From: Nemertoderma westbladi
Taxonomy: Eukaryota; Xenacoelomorpha; Nemertodermatida; Nemertodermatidae
Reading direction: 5' to 3'
Assembly (NCBI GenBank): GCA_032718475.1
Contig: JAUCBJ010007867.1
Coordinates: forward strand, 1 to 47,141
DNA length: 47,141 bases
A program made the translations under genes and the position numbers. Each line of letters opens with the position of its first letter. The stretch's first letter is position 1. Of this stretch, positions 10,347 through 20,805 are shown piece after piece. The notes beneath the pieces are model-generated. The model ran no database searches and was not told the origin of the DNA. It worked only from the letters and a program-made list of their open reading frames with translations.

Positions 10347-10757
10347 TTACATGTTAGGATAATAATCTGGTTTCGATGGAGAATTAGTAACTAGATCTAC
10401 TGGAGCTGGGTTAACAGCAACTTTCTGTTTCTTTGCAGGTGATGCGTTGGTAAATTTACTCGATGATCTTGGCTTCCGAGGTAATATTTCAGGAAAGACC
10501 TGTTGCGGTTGAGAGCAACTCTCTTCAACATCCGGATTAGGTGATGGGATCTCTACGAATGCTTTAGGTTTATCCAAAAAGACAAAACCGTCTACATTGG
10601 CTTCAATAAGAGAAACGCCATCCATAGCCTCTTTGAGAAAACTAATATGGGCTTTATCATTCAAGTAATGCAACTCAATAGAATTTCCACCTGCTCCTAC
10701 TTCAGTAGAATTATCGGTGTTGGTGATAATAATTTTTTTATTATTGGTTTTAATCAT
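10347..10757 (-). CDS. Hypothetical small ORF of the virus-like cluster
   Basis: A 136-residue frame from ATG 10757 (ATTTTGAT upstream). The N-terminal half has mixed hydrophobic/polar segments. The C-terminal half is proline/serine/lysine rich with a basic stretch (PRKPRSSSKFTNASPAKKQK) that looks like a nuclear-localisation signal. No domain is recognised. It is co-oriented with and closely spaced to its neighbours, so it probably belongs to the same element. Confidence 0.5.
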   Translation of the reverse strand: MIKTNNKKIIITNTDNSTEVGAGGNSIELHYLNDKAHISFLKEAMDGVSLIEANVDGFVFLDKPKAFVEIPSPNPDVEESCSQPQQVFPEILPRKPRSSSKFTNASPAKKQKVAVNPAPVDLVTNSPSKPDYYPNM

Positions 10758-10883
10758 TTTGAGACGGTCTGATAATTGAATGATATTTTAATCAAAAAGA
10801 TGCTTGTCTGGTTCATCAATTTGAGTGTCCCACTCTCGCAACAAAACGGTAAGTTCCTGATTTGACAAATTGAAACCCGTATA

Positions 10884-11411
10884 CTAGTTAAAACCAACAC
10901 TATCAGTGTATCTGACGCTGATTTTCCATAAGCCAACATAGTTGGTTCCTTTAAAAGCTGTTACAAATCCAATAAACTCTGGATTTGATAATTCAATATA
11001 GAATTGATCGCTAATAATCTCTAGCGGTGGAGAGAGAAATTGCAATAATTTCCCTCTGTATTGAATTAGAACTTCAGTAAAAGCTTTGTTGAGGACTTTA
11101 CATTTGCCTTGTTTCTGAACGTAAACATCACCTGATGTGGGGTTGATAGAAATATTCAAATTTCCCCGCGCAAAACGAAGAGCGGCATATATCCTACCTG
11201 GTATAATTGCTGGTCTGGATTGATGTTGGTTGTTGGTTGTTGTTTCTAGAATGTCTAGCAAATAGCGGGTATCTTGATGGGAAAAACAAATTGATTCGTT
11301 GTCCTCCTGAGATTCCACAATAAAATACTTGCTGTGAACGACGGTACAAGTATATTTATTGTAAGTAAATTTCCAGCTATTTGTTGCTCCGGTTTTTTGC
11401 GTTAAGGCCAT
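10884..11411 (-). CDS. Hypothetical beta-rich ORF of the virus-like cluster
   Basis: A 175-residue frame from ATG 11411 (MALTQKTGATNSWKF). Alternating hydrophobic segments suggest a beta-rich globular protein. No family is recognised with confidence; a single-stranded-DNA-binding or structural role would be a guess. It is the most upstream ORF on the minus strand and begins about 65 bp from the nested palindrome at 11476-11741, so that palindrome could hold its promoter or the element end. Confidence 0.5.
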   Translation of the reverse strand: MALTQKTGATNSWKFTYNKYTCTVVHSKYFIVESQEDNESICFSHQDTRYLLDILETTTNNQHQSRPAIIPGRIYAALRFARGNLNISINPTSGDVYVQKQGKCKVLNKAFTEVLIQYRGKLLQFLSPPLEIISDQFYIELSNPEFIGFVTAFKGTNYVGLWKISVRYTDSVGFN

Positions 11412-11475
11412 AATAATAATAATAAATACGAAAAATATTACAAGTGATAAATTTTAAACCGTATCGCTGTAATAA

Positions 11476-11741
11476 ATTGACACCATAGTTCTCACTCTAA
11501 AATTGTGATGTAAAACAATAGAGAAGATACGAGATCGTTGTAATTTCCGTATTACTAATAGCAAGGAGAAATGCAATCTCGTATCTTCTCTATTGTTTTA
11601 CAACTCCAAGGTCGGAATCAGTATCATTTTATGGGGTGTTGTTTTCCGACCAACGAATATACAACGAGTAAGATAATGAAGAAATTATTAAGGAAATAAC
11701 ACAATTTCAGAGTGAGAACAAAAAAATTAGATATGGTATCA
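11476..11741. repeat. Nested palindrome: outer stem enclosing two hairpins
   Basis: Inner hairpin 1: 11509-11535 pairs perfectly with 11576-11602 (27 bp, 40-nt loop). Inner hairpin 2: GGTCGGAA 11610-11617 pairs with TTCCGACC 11644-11651. Both are enclosed by an imperfect outer stem: 11488-11504 (gttctcactctaaaatt) with 11703-11719, extending through 11476-11487 against about 11730-11741. Folded, it is a T- or Y-shaped structure. An acaagtgataaattttaa motif also occurs as a direct repeat at 11439 and 11761. Confidence 0.8.
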
Positions 11742-12440
11742 ATATATTACCATGATGATTACAAGTGATGAATTTTAACAAAAACATTCAGTTATATATA
11801 AATTTTTGAATACATGTGGATGTGGCATAATCAACGTAGAAGAGATGGGATGTGGCATAATCGACGAATAAGAAAAGAGATGGGTTGCAATGTGGATGAA
11901 TGGTTGCGTGGATGGGAAATATGTGAAAGAATATGAATCATTGGGTTGTGCGTAATAATAATCAATAATTATAATAAAAACGCACAGTATAATGTTAGTA
12001 GTAGCCTTTCAATATGGCACAGATGCTGAGGGATCGGTTAGCTTGAGTAACTACTAAGGAAATGCTCGTATACGCGTAGTTGACGCGTGGCGGAATTTCA
12101 TGTATCATACTGGCTGGTTGGTTGGTTTGTTGGTTTGGCGACAGCAGTCGTTGAGTTGGCAATCGATATAATATAATATATAATATCGAGGGAGGGTATA
12201 TGCGTGATGCGTGTAGATGGCCACGTCATCACCATATACAGTATACAGTGGTGGTGGTGGTGGTAACGTGGCGAAAAGGTGAATAACATTAGGGTTAGTA
12301 GTTAGTCAGTAGTCGAGTAAGGCGGGCATCGCGAGGTTAGGCTACGCTACGATTGGTTGATGGCAACTGCCGATGGTGACATATGGCGCGCATCGCAATT
12401 TAGCACCGGAATTTGGCATTTTTTAATTGCCTCCGAATGG
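11742..12440. other. Intergenic with short degenerate repeats
   Basis: Two copies of a gatgtggcataatcaacg-like unit near 11820-11870, a degenerate ggatg/gtgg patch, a (TA)-rich stretch near 12160-12190 and a (GTG)6 run near 12248. No gene is seen. Confidence 0.5.
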
Positions 12441-12459
12441 AATGCCCATAGCCCAAGCT

Positions 12460-15400
12460 AGGGAGGACTATGAGGGGGACACTGCTTCTCCTACTACTGA
12501 TACCCCCTGTCCATCCACTCCATTACCTCCGACATCCCCTGTCCACCCACTCCATTTACCTCCGACACCCCCTGGCCATCCCCTCCATCACCTCAGACAT
12601 CCCCTGTCCGCGTACACAATCTTCCTCTGACATCCCCTGTCCACCCACTCCACCTACATCCGATATCCCCTGTCCATCCACTCCATTTACCTCCGACATC
12701 CTCTGTCCACCCACTCCATCTACCTCCGACACCCCCTGGCCATCCCCTCCATCACCTCCGACATCCTCTGTCCGCTTACACCATCTTCCTCTGACATCCC
12801 CTGTCCACCCACTCCACCTACATCCGATATCCCCTGTCCATCCACTCCATTTACCTCCGACATCCCCTGTCCACCCACTTCATCTACCTCCGACACCCCC
12901 TGGCCATCCACTCTCATCACCTCCGACATCCCCTGTCCGCTTACACCATCTTTCCCTGACATCCCCTGTCCACCCACTCCACCTACATCCGATATCCCCT
13001 GTCCGCTTCCTTACACCAGCTACCTCCGACATCCCCTGTCCGCTTACACCATCTACCTCCGATATCCCCTGTCCATTCACTCCATTTACCTCCGACACCC
13101 CCTGGCCATCCACTCCATCACCTCCGACATCCCCTGTCCGCTTACACGATCTTTCTCTGACATCCCCTGTCCACCCACTCCACCTACATCCGATATCCCC
13201 TGTCCATCCACTCCATTTACCTCCGACATCCCCTGTCCACCCACTCCATCTACCTCCGCCATCCCCTGTCCACCCATTCCATCTACCTCCGGCACCCCCT
13301 GGCCATCCACTCCATCTACCTCCAACACCCCCTGGCCATCCACTCCATCACCTCCGACATCCCCTGTCCGCTTACACCATCTTCCTCTGACATCCCCTGT
13401 CCACCCACTCCACCTACATCCGATATCCCCTGTCCGCTTCCTTACACCAGCTACCTCCGACATCCCCTGTCCGCTTACACCATCTACCTCCGATACCCCC
13501 TGTCCATCCACTCCATTTACCTCCGACATCCCCTGTCCACCCATTCCATCTACCTCCAACATCCCCTGTCCACCAACTCAATCTACCCCGGCATCCCCTG
13601 TCCACCCACACCATCTACATCCGATACACCCTGTCCACCCACTCCATTTACCTCCGACATCCCCTATCCACCCACTCCATCTACCTCCGACACCCCCTGG
13701 CCATCCACTCCATCTACCTCCGACACCCCCTGGCCATCCACTCCATCACCTCCGACATCCCCTGTCCGCTTACACCATCTTCCTCTGACATCCCCTGTCC
13801 ACCCACTCCACCTACATCGGATATCCCCTGTCCGCTTCCTTACACCAGCTACCTCCGACATCCCCTGTCCGCTTACACCATCTACCTCCGATACCCCCTG
13901 TCCATCCCCTGTCCACCCACTCCATCTACCTCCGCCATCCCCTGTCCACCCATTCAATCTACCTCCGGCACCCCCTGGCCATCCACTCCATCTACCTCCA
14001 ACACCCCCTGGCCATCCACTCCATCACCCTCCATTTACCTCCGACATCCCCTGTCCACCTACTCCATCTACCTCCGACACCCCCTGTCCGCTTACACCAT
14101 CTACCTCCGACACCCCCTGTCCATCCACTCAATCTAAGGTATTTAGGATATCCCCTGTCCACCCGCTCCACCTACATCCGACATCCCCTGTCCACCAACT
14201 CAGTCTACCCCCGGCATCCCCTGTCCACCCACACCATGTATATCCGATATCTTCTGCCCACCCACACCATCTTCCTCTGATATCCCCTGACCACTTAGAC
14301 CATCTACATCCGACAACTCCTGTTCACCACTCCATCTTCCTCTGACATCCCCTGTCCACCAACTCAATCTACCCCCGGCATCCCCTGTCCACCCACACCA
14401 TCTACCTCCGATATCTTCTGCCCACCCACACCATCTTCCTCTGATATCCCCTGACCACTTAGACCATCTACATCCGACAACTCCTGTTCACCACTCCATC
14501 TTCCTCTGACACCCCCTGTCCATCCACTCCATCTAAGGTAATTCTGACATCCCCTGTCCACCCACTCCATCTACATCCGACATCCTCTGTCCACCCACTC
14601 TATCTACCTCTGACATCCCTTGTCCACTTACACCGATCTTCCTCTGACATCCCCTGTCCACTTACACCGATCTTCCTCTGACATCCCCTGTCCACCCACT
14701 CCATATACCTCTGACACCCGCTGTCCAACCATTCCATCTAAGGTAACTCTGACATCTCATGTCCACCCACTCCATCTACCTCCGACATCCCCTAGCCACC
14801 CACTCCATCTACCTCCGACATCCCCTGTCCACCCACTACATCTACCTCCGACATCCCCTGTCCTCCCACTCAATCTACCTCCGACATCCTCTGTCCATCA
14901 ACTCTATCTACCTCTGATATCCCCTGTCCACTTACACCATCTTCCTGACATCCCCTGTCTACCCACTCCATCTACCTCTGATATCCCCTGTCCACTTACA
15001 CCATCTTCCTCTGACATCCCTGTCCATCTACTTCATCGGGTAACTCTGACATCCCCTGTCCACCCACTCCATATACCTTTGACATCCCCTGTCCACCCAC
15101 TCCATCTACTTCCGGCATCCTCTGTCCATCAACTATATCTACCTCTGATATCCCCTGTCCACTTACACCATCTCCCTGACATCCCCTGTCCACCCACTCC
15201 ATCTACCTCTGATATCCCCTGTCCACTTACACCATCTTCCTCTGACATCCCTGTCCATCTACTCCATCGGGTAACTCTGACATCCGCTGTCCACCCACTC
15301 CATCTACCTCCGACATCCTCTGTCCATCAACTCTATCTACATCTGACATCGCCTGTTCCCCAACTCTATCTACATCTGACATCACATCCCCTGCCCACCC

Positions 15401-15470
15401 ACTCCATCTACCCCCGGCATCTCCTGTTCATATACTCCATCAACCTCCAGCAAACCTGGCCCATCACCAT
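12460..15470. repeat. 33-bp minisatellite, about 3 kb, with higher-order units
   Basis: About 90 diverged copies of a 33-bp unit (acatcccctgtccacccac + tccatctacctccg). Variants recur in a fixed order: a cttacaccatcttcctctg unit followed by a tccacctacatccgatatc unit recurs at about 12624, 12788, 12953, 13150, 13385 and 13785, giving a roughly 165-bp (5 x 33) higher-order period near the left end. The right part (after about 14100) uses other variants. Since 33 is divisible by 3, long spurious frames open in several phases (poly TSDIPCPPTPS on plus, GQGMSEVDGV on minus). The strong C/G strand bias is notable. Confidence 0.95.
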
Positions 15471-15777
15471 TTCAGGTTAACAACTCCCTGTTCATTGTGG
15501 TGGTCCATTGCTCATTGTACTGCTATATTACTCCTCAGGAATGTTCCAGATGCTATATCACTCCAGAACATATTAAATATCCATTCACGTATCAATATAT
15601 GAGTTTGGTAAACACCTTATCATTATACTCTCTCGTCAGAACACCCTATGTGCAATTAATTGTAATATACCTAATGTCGAAAACTTAACTAATGATATGG
15701 CAGATGGCCCTAACACACTGTGATATGGTAGATCACCTTATCACGTTGAGATAAGGTATTCTGCCACATAATAATAT

Positions 15778-16681
15778 GGATAGTACTAGATCGTGACAAC
15801 ATTCGAAAACAGGCGAAAACAAGCGAAAACAGTTGGAATGGTAGGGAAAACAGACGAAAACAGTTAGATCATTTAAAAATAATCACCCATGCATCCAGGT
15901 GAAAGTAGATATTGAAGTTACAAGGTGTAATAATACATTTAAAATTTAGTGGCATTTATGATGTCGCTAAATTAAGATGACGTTCTACGCATGTACAATA
16001 ACACTGCTCATATCAGTGCCCGTACTGCCTGACTGCCGTACCGGTACCTGTTGTAGTTACTGTACCCGTACCGGTTGGGTAGTACCGTATTGAATTTATT
16101 ATTATTGCAGAGATGCACTTTATTGATTGTTATACAGTAGTGGTAGCTAGTACTGTAGGCCTAAGTCTGAACTCCATGTCTGTAATAACGATTCCAGGTA
16201 CGTAAAATACATAGCACATAGGCCTTTTTCATTTTCAGCATTAAATAATTTTGTTTGTTCTAATAATGGCGGAAATAGCTGGAAGCTAAAATACTAGAAC
16301 TTCGTACTTCAACATTTCTATAGGTGCCGGTACGGGTACGGGTGCCGGTACGGGTACGGGTGCCGGTACAATAGACTTACTGAATACACTCTACTCTGTA
16401 GGCTTACTGCAGACTGAAGTAATCCATAATCATGCAACGGGTAATCAGTGTTATTGTACATGGGTTATGGGTAGAACGTCATCTTAAGTTAGCGACATTA
16501 TAAATGCCACTAAATTTTAAATCTATTATTACACCAAGTTAACTTCAATATCTATTTTCACCTGGATGCATGGATGATTATTTTTAAACGATCTAACTGT
16601 TTTCGTCTGTTTTCCCTACATTCCAACTGTTTTCGCTTGTTTTCGCCTGTTATCGACTGTTGTCACGATCTAGTACTATCC
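15778..16681. mobile_element. Non-autonomous Mutator-like element with 230-bp TIRs
   Basis: Left TIR 15778-16006 and right TIR 16446-16681 are near-identical reverse complements beginning GGATAGTACTAGATCGTGAC. A perfect 9-bp duplication, TAATAATAT, flanks it (15769-15777 and 16682-16690). Long TIRs plus 9-bp duplications are the Mutator (MULE) pattern. Both subterminal regions carry clustered CGAAAACA motifs (four to five per end), likely transposase-binding repeats. The 440-bp centre has no transposase frame, so it depends on an element elsewhere. Confidence 0.85.
16323..16373 (+). repeat. 18-bp tandem repeat inside the MULE-like element
   Basis: Nearly three copies of gtgccggtacgggtacgg. 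GGTACC/CCGGTA-rich palindromic motifs also occur at 16035-16090. Confidence 0.85.
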
Positions 16682-16690
16682 TAATAATAT

Positions 16691-17095
16691 GATATATTGT
16701 CCCAAAAATGCATACATAGGGTATTTTTCATGAAATTGAGACCTGTAACGGATGGATATACGGTAAAACGGACAACACCACGAGAAAGAGCGCCCGAAAT
16801 TTGCCCAGAATCGATCAAAATCTAAAAGTTTGAGATGGTGTTTGGTGTTCTACCTTCTGACGGCAGAATAGTGTTCCAATGGAACAATAGCTGGTCGTTT
16901 TTACTACAGCAGGGGACACAAATACACAAATTACTTAATGTAATTTTAAACGATAAAATGTTCATTTCATACTGTCACTGTGTAAATTAAAATCTAATAA
17001 TAATAACAGTGCAAAGTAAAATATAATACTATATAGGCAAGGCATTCGATAGGTACCAGTGGAATAAAGTTGTAATAGTAATAAATGTACTACAT
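16691..17095. other. Intergenic, no gene recognised
   Basis: AT-rich sequence with no convincing frame, between the MULE-like element and the microsatellite/minisatellite block. Confidence 0.4.

Positions 17096-17096
<1 letters not shown>

Positions 17097-17130
<34 letters not shown>
17097..17130. repeat. (ATT)n microsatellite
   Basis: About eleven uninterrupted ATT/TTA triplets. Confidence 0.95.
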
Positions 17131-17131
<1 letters not shown>

Positions 17132-17167
17132 CAGCAAAATATTTGAAAATATAAAAGTTTCATATAC

Positions 17168-18559
17168 AGACAACTAGAGACACAGACACAGGTACAGAAA
17201 ACTAGAGACACAGACACAGGTACAGAAAACTAGAGACACAGACACAGGTACAGAAAACTAGAGACACAGACACAGGTACATAAAACTAGAGACACAGACA
17301 CAGGTACGGAAAACTAGAGACACAGACACAGGTACAGAAAAATAGAGACACAGACACAGGTACAGAACACTAGAGACACAGACACAGGTACAGAAAACTA
17401 GAGACACAGACACAGGTACGGAAAACTAGAGACACAGACACAGGTACAGAAAACTAGAGACACAGACACAGGTACAGAAAACTAGAGACACAGACACAGG
17501 TACAGAAAACTAGAGACACAGGTACAGAAAACTAGAGACACAGACACAGGTACAAAAAACTAGAGACACAGACACAGGTACAGAAAACTAGAGACACAGA
17601 TACAGGTACAGAAAACTAGAGACACAGGTTCAGAAACTAGAGACACAGACGACACAGGTACAGAAAACTAGAAACACAGACACAGGTACAGAAAACTAGA
17701 GACAAATACACAGGTACAGAAAACTAGAGACACAGACACAGGTACAGAAAACTAGAGACACAGACACAGGTACAGAAAACTAAAGACACAGACACAGGTA
17801 CAGGTACAGAAAACTAGAGACACAGACACAGGTACAGAAAACTAGAGACACAGACACAGGTACAGAAAACTAGAGACACAGACACAGGTACAGAAAACTA
17901 GAGACACAGACACAGGTACAGAAAACTAGAGACACAGACACAGGTACAGAAAACTAGAGACACAAACACAGGTACAGAAAACTAGAGACACAGACACAGG
18001 TACAGAAAACTAGAGACACAGACACAGGCACAGGTACAGAAAACTAGAGACACAGACACAGGTACAGAAAACTAGAGACACAGACACAGGCACAGGTACA
18101 GAAAACTAGAGACACAGACACAGGTACAGAAAACTAGAGACACAGACACAGGCACAGGTACAGAAAACTAGAGACACAGACACAGGTACAGAAAACTAGA
18201 GACACAGACACAGGCACAGGTACAGAAAACTAGAGACACAGACACAGGTACAGAAAACTAGAGACACAGACACAGGTACAGAAAACTAGAGACACAGACA
18301 CAGGCACAGGTACAGAAAACTAGAGACACAGACACAGGTACAGAAAACTAGAGACACAGACACAGGCACAGGTACAGAAAACTAGAGACACAGACACAGG
18401 TACAGAAAACTAGAGACACAGACACAGGCACAGGTACAGAAAACTAGAGACACAGACACAGGTACAGAAAACTAGAGACACAGACACAGGTACAGAAAAC
18501 TAGAGACACAGACACAGGTACAGAAAACTAGAGACACAGACACAGGTACAGAAAACTAG
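17168..18559. repeat. 28-bp minisatellite with 62-bp higher-order repeat
   Basis: About 48 copies of a 28-bp unit (aaaactagagacacagacac + aggtacag), nearly identical. From about 18020 to 18430 every second unit carries a 6-bp insert (caggca), giving a 28+34 = 62-bp dimer. The insert recurs at about 18025, 18087, 18149, 18211, 18301, 18363 and 18425 (steps of 62, with one of 90 = 62+28). It ends 25 bp before the stop codon of the phytochelatin-synthase-like gene, so the 3' UTR of that gene must run into or through it. Confidence 0.97.
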
Positions 18560-18583
18560 ACCGAGTAAATATTTTTAAATGTT

Positions 18584-19267
18584 TCACTCCAGAATTAAAA
18601 AGCCTCGACTAGCCCCGGTCCTGTCAGAGCCGCCACGTCTATCCCAAGTATCCATGGCAACAAGCAACTGGTCAGTTTGAATCCAAAAAACTTCCGTGTC
18701 CGGATGAGTATCGCCAATAAGAAACTCATCCGCGCCGCTGTGGTAAGCAGCTACTGGACTAAAGTGACCCCAGGGTGTAGATTTGTTTGGAACTTGACCA
18801 GCCATTCCTCTGTGAAAATTCACAATACAACCCATAGATGGCGCTGCGGAAAGCGTTTCTATGGCAATGTCTCTAAATCTCTCCGGAGACGAATCGGAAG
18901 CGAGATGGGCCGTGGCGCGAAACCCGAAATGATCCGCGACGGATTTCAAATCGAATAGCGACATCCCCCGGGGCAGTTCGGTGGTGTTCGTCCCCATAAC
19001 CAGACTGGTGCGACTGTCCTGTAGCATTTCTATATCAGAGTATTTCCCGTACTGGATCTGGTGGGGGTCGGAAGTTATTGGTGTATCAGGCCCAGCGTCC
19101 AGCAACATAGCCAGCGATTGTAGGCCGCACAAACTGGGACCAGACTGTTTCTTTAGTAAAGAAATGAGTTTCGTGTAAACAAGGTTGGGGTTATTTATCT
19201 CGGCTTCTTTTAATAGTTGAGACCCTTTTTCGGAATAAAATGACGTAAGATTAGTTCCTTCATACAT
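18584..19267 (-). CDS. Phytochelatin synthase family protein, bacterial-type
   Basis: Papain-like enzyme family acting on glutathione: removes glycine from GSH and, in true phytochelatin synthases, transfers gamma-Glu-Cys to another GSH to build metal-binding peptides. From the first ATG (19267) it has 227 residues. The catalytic triad is visible: Cys47 (GPSLCGLQS), His168 (WGHFSPVAAYH) and Asp186 (LIGDTHPDTEVFW). The fold-end signature AMDTWDR...SRGFLILE is also present. The N-terminus (LTSFYSEKGSQLL) and the RGMSLFDL segment match the short prokaryotic-type members, and the Cys-rich C-terminal sensor domain of plant and fungal enzymes is absent. Bacterial-type members mostly hydrolyse GSH. 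The frame is complete and intronless. An in-frame TAA (19298-19296) bounds it upstream. The family call is strong; whether it makes phytochelatin is not known. Confidence 0.88.
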   Translation of the reverse strand: MYEGTNLTSFYSEKGSQLLKEAEINNPNLVYTKLISLLKKQSGPSLCGLQSLAMLLDAGPDTPITSDPHQIQYGKYSDIEMLQDSRTSLVMGTNTTELPRGMSLFDLKSVADHFGFRATAHLASDSSPERFRDIAIETLSAAPSMGCIVNFHRGMAGQVPNKSTPWGHFSPVAAYHSGADEFLIGDTHPDTEVFWIQTDQLLVAMDTWDRRGGSDRTGASRGFLILE

Positions 19268-19291
19268 TGCGTTGTAGGTACTTTGCAACAA

Positions 19292-20805
19292 TTATATGCT
19301 GTAAAAGTAATTTTATTCCAATAATGATAACATTACGAAACGGATAAAGAAGCAAAACAAAACAAAGAAGAATATTGTTGATATAATATCTCAAACTTTA
19401 TAGAAGTTAAACATAGCATTACATTTAAGCAGAAACAGTGTGCACCTAATTTTAAATACATCCATTAAGGTTAACATCTGGTATCTGCTACGGTTAGTGT
19501 CCCAGGCACTGGGAGCTCCTTTATTAGCATAAATTATTATAAATATCATCTATTATTTGATAACCAAGACAATTCAAAGCAATTATAAACATCAGGTTAA
19601 GTCTCATTGAGAAATTACTCGCCTAGTGTTGTAAAGGCTACATTATTCATTTACAGTGTTGGTATATAATAGGTGCAGTGACAAACAGACCAAATGATCT
19701 AAACTTATATCGTGATAGGTGTATATGTCGGTAGGTTGTACTGTAGGTTGACAGGCATCTGTTGTATATGAACGCAAGCTGTAGCTAATGTGTAGGCCAA
19801 ACTGACTTTACAATCGAATTGGAACGATAAGCAATTACAAGCTATAGTTTATCTGTAAATAAATTTGCGACAAACCTTTGACATGGAACTTGGTAGGTAG
19901 ATGTTTGGGCTTGCTTACCTTCTATCAAAATATATGACTAAGAAATATGTTTATTACGGCCTCACTGTCCTGTCCACTCCACACTGTTGGAAAACTATCA
20001 GTTTATAATTGCATTTTGCATTGCATTATTATTATTTCATTGCGATTATGTGTTGCATATTATCGGTAGGCTAATATAAGAATGTAATAATATTTTAAAT
20101 AATCAATTATTATATTTAATTGGGGTTGAGGTGTTCATGAAATATATACCGGTACTGACTCGGTTTATGCAATTGTGTACGATTTTGTTATGAACCACAT
20201 TAGCCTCACCCTCACAGTGAATAAATAATGTGTGTCAAGTCAAACATAACCGCGTTTATGATTTGCCATATGAACGCAATGTTATAATTTTGGAGTAAAC
20301 ATTATATAATATTTCATTTAATGGGAATATAAACAATAAACATTAGCTTCTCTATGTCAGTTACACAATTATTCCTAATACAAACAATTAAATACACCAG
20401 CGTGCATGTAATCTAGTTCGTGGGACATAATAAATTTACGAAAATATGAGAACCTTCTCCACCATTACGTTAAGGCACCATTGCTGCGACTATTACATTG
20501 AATTCATTCAACTAATAAACAAACATGGCCAAATTCAAAAATATATTGGCTATCTAAACACTGCAGATGTCGACCACTAATATCAGAATATAGAATATTA
20601 TGCAACGCATGCTGAAACAAAAAGCACATGAAAAGAATAAAAATATTAAAATAACTATAAAAATAATATTTTAATTGATTGCTGAAGTCGTTTAAGGGTA
20701 AGAAGCTTGTAAAATAATATTTAATGGTCCCAATTAAAGTATCCCAAAGATATATTCGCAGATTCAAAGTTAATAGAGACCTCAAAAATAAACCAAATTC
20801 TGCAA
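19292..20805. other. Intergenic, AT-rich, no gene recognised
   Basis: Between the PCS-like and PMM genes, both on the minus strand. It probably holds the promoter of the former (right after 19292) and the 3' UTR of the latter. A 93-residue frame at 20504-20785 is AT-driven and not convincing. A (TA)/(ATT)-rich patch lies near 20020-20120. Confidence 0.4.

Noticed and set aside
12470-15480. Long proline/serine-rich and glycine-rich open frames (up to about 300 residues) on both strands
   Set aside because: They are a by-product of a 33-bp repeat unit divisible by three; several phases and both strands are open at once, with no unique sequence at either end.
17168-18559. CRISPR array
   Set aside because: The regular 28-bp spacing has no unique spacers; it is a head-to-tail minisatellite, and the genome is eukaryotic.
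20504-20785. Hydrophobic 93-residue minus-strand frame downstream of PMM
   Set aside because: Phe/Tyr/Leu-rich translation of AT-rich sequence in the expected 3' UTR; no motif.
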